A DNA stretch of 17,872 nt from an uncultured Methylobacter sp. (lineage in GTDB: Bacteria > Pseudomonadota > Gammaproteobacteria > Methylococcales > Methylomonadaceae): assembly GCA_903831545.1 (NCBI GenBank), contig CAIKYI010000025.1, forward strand, positions 1 through 17,872, given 5' to 3'. A program made the translations under genes and the position numbers. Below the pieces are notes generated by a model. That model saw nothing but the letters and a program-made list of their open reading frames with translations, searched no databases and was not told where the DNA came from. Shown piece after piece: positions 15,289-17,872 of this stretch; position 1 is the first letter of the stretch, and each line of letters starts with the position of its first letter.

Positions 15289-15438
15289 ATGAAAAAAATA
15301 GACAAAGACGAAATCCTTAGACTTTTGGCCGTAATGTTTCCCGATACCCCAAAGGTTTTGGAGTTGATTGAAGAGATGCGTGTAGACGGTGAGAAGTTTG
15401 AAAAATTTATTAGGGAGGTGAGAGAGCTTACCGACTAA
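15289..15438 (+). CDS. Small acidic helical protein, 49 aa
   Basis: Starts MKKIDKDEILRLLAVMFPDTPK and continues with charged, amphipathic helices rich in Glu, Lys and Leu, ending RELTD. There is no membrane segment and no zinc motif. A GAGA stretch about 10 nt upstream is a weak Shine-Dalgarno. The sequence has the protein-like pattern of a helical bundle or coiled-coil adaptor and I do not recognise a family. It is the first gene of the rightward module and is followed at once by a hairpin and T-run, so it may be the most highly expressed gene of the module or a regulator. Confidence 0.6.
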   Translation: MKKIDKDEILRLLAVMFPDTPKVLELIEEMRVDGEKFEKFIREVRELTD

Positions 15439-15448
15439 GAGTTGCCAG

Positions 15449-15474
15449 TCCCCGGGGAATAGTCCGGGGATTTT
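15449..15474 (+). terminator. Terminator or attenuator after the 49-aa gene
   Basis: TCCCCGG (15449-15455) pairs with CCGGGGA (15464-15470) around an 8-nt loop, followed by TTTTA. The GC-rich stem 10 bp after the stop codon would end or reduce transcription before the AlpA-like gene at 15513. Confidence 0.7.
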
Positions 15475-15512
15475 ACCTAAAACTTAATTTTCAAACTTAC
15501 CGAGAAGCAATA

Positions 15513-15734
15513 ATGGAAAAAGCAACACAAGCAGCATGGGCTTATTTAACAGTCCAACAATTTACAGTCAAGCATACCGCATTTAATACGGGTGGCTTGC
15601 GTAGTCTTATATTCAATGAAAACACCAACGGCCTTGCTAAGTCCGGAGCAATTGTTCGCATTGGGCGCAAGGTGCTTATTCGAGAAGATTTATTCTTTAA
15701 CTGGGTTGAATCACAAAATAAGGCGGTGGTGTAA
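15513..15734 (+). CDS. AlpA/excisionase-like small DNA-binding protein
   Basis: A 73-residue protein. YLTVQQFTVKHTAFNTGGLRSLIF looks like the winged-helix/MerR-like N-terminus of phage Xis and AlpA-type proteins: 'toleration of a test residue, helix, GGLR recognition helix'. It is followed by the IVRIGRKVLIREDLFFNWVE segment, which matches the typical 'GRKVLI(D)ED.F..WL' end of this group. Such proteins activate integrase expression or bend DNA for excision. Its TAA overlaps the ATG of the next gene (TAATG), so the two are coupled. The exact family is inferred by pattern. Confidence 0.65.
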   Translation: MEKATQAAWAYLTVQQFTVKHTAFNTGGLRSLIFNENTNGLAKSGAIVRIGRKVLIREDLFFNWVESQNKAVV

Positions 15735-16171
15735 TGACTGCTCTTATTGTTTTAATGATTTTATCTAAAGTCATCCGTGATAATCGTCGCCATATTACCC
15801 GCGCCGATTACAACGACACCAAACCCCTGTTAAGTTCTGAGTATGTGATATTCCCCAGAATTGGCAGTCTTCAATCTAGGGCATTAAGGCGGCTGTTACC
15901 GGCTGGCGTGATGCTGTCACACCGAGAGTTTGATTTTGCATCCCATAGCTACCGTTTAGGCGGTTATATCGACAAGTTGCGGGATAAAGGGTGGACGATT
16001 GTTAACCATGATGAAGCAGCTAAAACAAAGGATGTTGTGCATCGAGTTGTTACCTTTACCCGCTACGAATTGTTTGCAGAGTTTACGCCGGAGCTGGCCG
16101 AACGACTTAAAGCATTTTGTATCGCGGTTGATGAACTTGAAGCAAGGGCGGCGGCAACCGCCCACACTTAA
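15734..16171 (+). CDS. Winged-helix-like phage/island protein
   Basis: 145 residues. The segment from about 48 to 110 (SRALRRLLPAGVMLSHREFDFASHSYRLGGYIDKLRDKGWTIV) resembles the helix-turn-helix domain found in phage replication-region proteins, where a helix is followed by 'S.RL...I..LR.KGW.I'. A beta-hairpin and FTRYEL follow, and the C-terminus is an Ala/Glu-rich helix. It is coupled to the gene before it and precedes the primase module, so a role in replication control or DNA binding is likely. The assignment is moderate and no enzyme motif is visible. The long N-terminal hydrophobic run (ALIVLMILSKV) is short for a membrane anchor. Confidence 0.55.
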   Translation: MTALIVLMILSKVIRDNRRHITRADYNDTKPLLSSEYVIFPRIGSLQSRALRRLLPAGVMLSHREFDFASHSYRLGGYIDKLRDKGWTIVNHDEAAKTKDVVHRVVTFTRYELFAEFTPELAERLKAFCIAVDELEARAAATAHT

Positions 16172-16197
16172 AACATACAGCAGATAGGGATAGAATA

Positions 16198-16497
16198 ATG
16201 TTTAACAAAAAACTGAATGCGGATTTTATCAAAAAACGCTTAAGCCCGATAGATTTTTACCGGCATGAACTACTCAACGCGGCATTAAAAAAACATTCTT
16301 GGAATGATGGCGGCTTGTGTCCCTTTCATAGCGACAATAACCCCGGTTCATTCCGTGTAAACCTAACGACAGGGGCTTACAAATGCTTTTCATGTGGCAT
16401 TGTTGGCGGTGACATTATTGCCTTTGTAATGGCCGTGTATGGGCTGCAATTTGTCGAAGCACTGGCAAAACTGGCTGATGATTGGGGCTTAATATGA
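16198..16497 (+). CDS. CHC2 zinc-finger primase subunit
   Basis: A 99-residue protein consisting essentially of the DnaG-type zinc-binding domain. The ligands are C41-P-F-H44 and C63-F-S-C66, with the usual NPGSFRVN strand and the GDIIAFVM helix between and after them. In DnaG primases this domain recognises the initiation trinucleotide on single-stranded DNA and is fused to the Toprim catalytic domain. Here it is separate and its TGA overlaps the ATG of a Toprim-containing gene by 4 nt, so the two proteins probably act together as a split primase. AGGGA about 9 nt upstream is a good Shine-Dalgarno. Confidence 0.88.
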   Translation: MFNKKLNADFIKKRLSPIDFYRHELLNAALKKHSWNDGGLCPFHSDNNPGSFRVNLTTGAYKCFSCGIVGGDIIAFVMAVYGLQFVEALAKLADDWGLI

Positions 16498-17872
16498 ATG
16501 GAATCCCCCAAAGCTACCACGGCAAACCATTAATCCATGCTTGGACTTATTGCGCTACGGATGGCGCACCCTTCGGGGTTGTTGGCCGGTATCAGGAGGG
16601 CGCAGACAGTAAAAAGGATATTGTCCCTTTCTTCAAACGCAACGGCGCAAACTGGGCGGCTGGTATTGAGCTAAACCCACGCCCTTTGTTCGGCCTTGAT
16701 AAGCTGGCGGCACAGCCAAAGGACAAAGCTGTTTTCATCGTTGAAGGGGAAAAGAGCGCGGCGGCTTTGCACAGTATAGGCATTGCAGCCGTTAGCAGTC
16801 TTGGCGGTTCACCGGCAGCAAAACAGGCAGACTGGACACCTTTAAACGGTTATAAGCTGGTTTACCTGTTACCGGATGCAGACGAGCCTGGCGAGCATTA
16901 CATGCAGGATGTTTACCGGGCTTTAATGGCTTTGGATGCACCGCCACAGTGTAAGGTGGTTGTGTTGTCTGGCTTGCCGGTTGCGGGTGATGTGGTGGAC
17001 TGGGTGCAAACCTTTCTTAAGGACTGGAACGGTTACGCGCCTATTCCTGAAAACTTGCATGAAGCCTTAAGGGAAGAACTACGGGCGGAGCTGAAAAACG
17101 CCGAACCTATACCGGGTAATTGGAATTTAGCGGTTTTAGCTGGTTCATGCTCTAGCGGTTTTGAGTGGGAAAAACCGGGTGAAATTGAAACCAAAACGCC
17201 ACCCGTTCAGGCGTTACAATCTGAATTAATCCCCGAACCGTTCCGGCATTGGCTGGCTGATGTGTCCCACCGGATGCAGACACCCCCAGACTTTGCCGCA
17301 ATATCTAGCATTGTTATTGTTGGCTCAATCATTGGCGCAGGGTGCAGTATCAGGCCTAAACGCTTGGATGACTGGGAAATTATACCGAATGTATGGGGCG
17401 CGGCGATTGGGCGGCCTTCGGTTGTTCTAAAGTCCCCAAGCATGAAAGAACCCATGAATCTATTGGAACGCTTGCAAGCTGAATACGGGGAAAAATACGA
17501 GCAGGACAAAGCCGGCGCAGAGTTCGAGATATTGGCAAACAAGGCCATTATTGATGATGTGAAGGGGCAGTTATCCAAAGTGGCGAAGGGGAAGGGGAAG
17601 GGGAAGGGGAAAGATGGCGTGGTAAAGGGTGATGACATGCAAAAGTTGAAAGCTGATTACATGGAATTATCTGAGAACGCCGAACCTGAAGCGACTAGGC
17701 GACTATTCAAAACCAACGAAACCAGTGTACAGAGTATGACGGTTTTGCAGAACCAGAACCCAAGAGGCCTTTTGACATTTAGGGATGAATTAACCGCCTT
17801 GCTTGTGAAGTGGGATAGAGAGGACGGCGCAGACGAACGCGCCTACTTTCTGGAAGGCTGGAACGGTAACGG
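16494..17872 (+). CDS. Toprim-DUF3987 replication protein (cut by window end)
   Basis: 459 complete codons are visible and the frame is open at the edge. The first part (about 1-195) is a Toprim-like domain with FIVEGEKSA (81-89, catalytic Glu) and LPDADEPG (126-133, the DxD), as in primases and P4-type alpha proteins. The second part (from about 245) matches the DUF3987 family, with the ISSIVIVGSIIGAG hydrophobic stretch, the GRPSVVLKSPSMKEP segment near 306-320 (usually GKSP-type, preceding a helicase-like ATP site) and LLTFRDELTALL near 426-437. A (KG)4K tract lies at 365-374. The ATG at 16494 overlaps the CHC2 gene stop. It is predicted to supply primase and helicase-like activity for element replication. 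Confidence 0.85.
   Translation, partial: MNGIPQSYHGKPLIHAWTYCATDGAPFGVVGRYQEGADSKKDIVPFFKRNGANWAAGIELNPRPLFGLDKLAAQPKDKAVFIVEGEKSAAALHSIGIAAVSSLGGSPAAKQADWTPLNGYKLVYLLPDADEPGEHYMQDVYRALMALDAPPQCKVVVLSGLPVAGDVVDWVQTFLKDWNGYAPIPENLHEALREELRAELKNAEPIPGNWNLAVLAGSCSSGFEWEKPGEIETKTPPVQALQSELIPEPFRHWLADVSHRMQTPPDFAAISSIVIVGSIIGAGCSIRPKRLDDWEIIPNVWGAAIGRPSVVLKSPSMKEPMNLLERLQAEYGEKYEQDKAGAEFEILANKAIIDDVKGQLSKVAKGKGKGKGKDGVVKGDDMQKLKADYMELSENAEPEATRRLFKTNETSVQSMTVLQNQNPRGLLTFRDELTALLVKWDREDGADERAYFLEGWNGN
17586..17609 (+). repeat. Four tandem AAGGGG hexamers in the DUF3987 gene
   Basis: Four exact copies of AAGGGG encode a (Lys-Gly)4 linker. A gain or loss of a unit changes length by two codons without a frameshift, so this is a likely length-variable but frame-neutral microsatellite. 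It falls between two helical segments, where a flexible basic linker would be tolerated. Confidence 0.8.

Larger units (their letters stand above)
13010..17872 (+). mobile_element. Integrative element (phage satellite/island-like), left end
   Basis: The element begins at the tRNA-Lys attL and continues past the window edge. It carries integrase, an int-coupled unknown gene, small regulators, an AlpA/Xis-like protein, a winged-helix-like protein and a primase/Toprim replication module, all on the plus strand. No structural phage, packaging or conjugation gene is seen in the 4.9 kb visible. The order int, regulator, AlpA-like, CHC2 primase, DUF3987 is that of P4-like satellites and primase-bearing genomic islands. 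The intact tRNA-Lys should lie at the other end. Confidence 0.85.

Noticed and set aside
17207..17638. 143-codon minus-strand ORF with a Phe-Pro repeat
   Set aside because: It is the antisense of the DUF3987 gene. The Phe-Pro run is the complement of the AAGGGG repeat.
13010..17872. Full temperate prophage or ICE
   Set aside because: No capsid, portal, terminase, relaxase or type IV secretion gene is visible, so only an integrative element with a replication module can be claimed.
1..17872. CRISPR array
   Set aside because: No regularly spaced direct repeats of 23-40 bp with unique spacers were seen on reading the window.

Overview
The window looks like gammaproteobacterial chromosome with moderate GC. 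The gene mix (fatty-acid cis/trans isomerase with a c-type heme motif, a REC-PAS-PAS-GGDEF-EAL regulator, cytosolic-type EutBC) would suit a Methylococcales-like methanotroph, but that placement is inference. The left 12 kb is chromosomal backbone. The right 4.9 kb is the left end of an integrated mobile element that runs off the window.

Backbone, left to right: a gene-poor leader (1-616) with several short repeats; a c-di-GMP regulator with both enzymatic motifs intact (617-3088); a Wzx/MATE-like flippase, possibly translated from a leaderless mRNA (3170-4639); an AI-2E family membrane protein overlapping by 4 nt a periplasmic fatty-acid cis/trans isomerase (4687-8150); a convergent membrane-anchored lytic transglycosylase (8163-9257, minus); then eutB-eutC for B12-dependent ethanolamine ammonia-lyase, without the usual eut accessory or shell genes. 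A 54-residue membrane protein follows with its own good promoter, overlapped by a palindrome, and a strong 12-bp-stem terminator.

Junction zone (12327-13009): the last about 41 codons of a sensor histidine kinase (minus strand) are cut off by the left end of an IS3-family element. Only the frameshifted orfA of that element survives. Next come a minus-strand terminator and the 3' half of a tRNA-Lys(CTT) gene, from the anticodon stem-loop to CCA. The tRNA homology stops at the anticodon stem, so this is read as the attL of the element on the right. An intact tRNA-Lys should lie at the far end, outside the window.

Integrative element (13010 onward): putative integrase arm repeats; a promoter with a 19-bp spacer holding two tandem 11-bp repeats; a leader RNA resembling the C4 antisense RNA of phages P1/P7 and the P4 CI RNA; a 25-codon leader ORF overlapping the integrase start; and a 7-bp hairpin that sequesters the integrase Shine-Dalgarno. 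Then a tyrosine integrase coupled to an unknown 237-residue protein, a terminator, a nested inverted repeat, and a rightward module: a 49-residue acidic protein, a possible attenuator, an AlpA/Xis-like small protein, a winged-helix-like protein, a CHC2 zinc-finger primase subunit and an overlapping Toprim-DUF3987 protein that is cut by the window edge. This resembles a phage satellite or P4-like/integrative island. No capsid, packaging or conjugation genes are visible.

The most novel-looking part is 13125-13300, where a C4-like RNA, a leader peptide and a Shine-Dalgarno hairpin appear to be wired to an integrase rather than to an antirepressor or replication operon.
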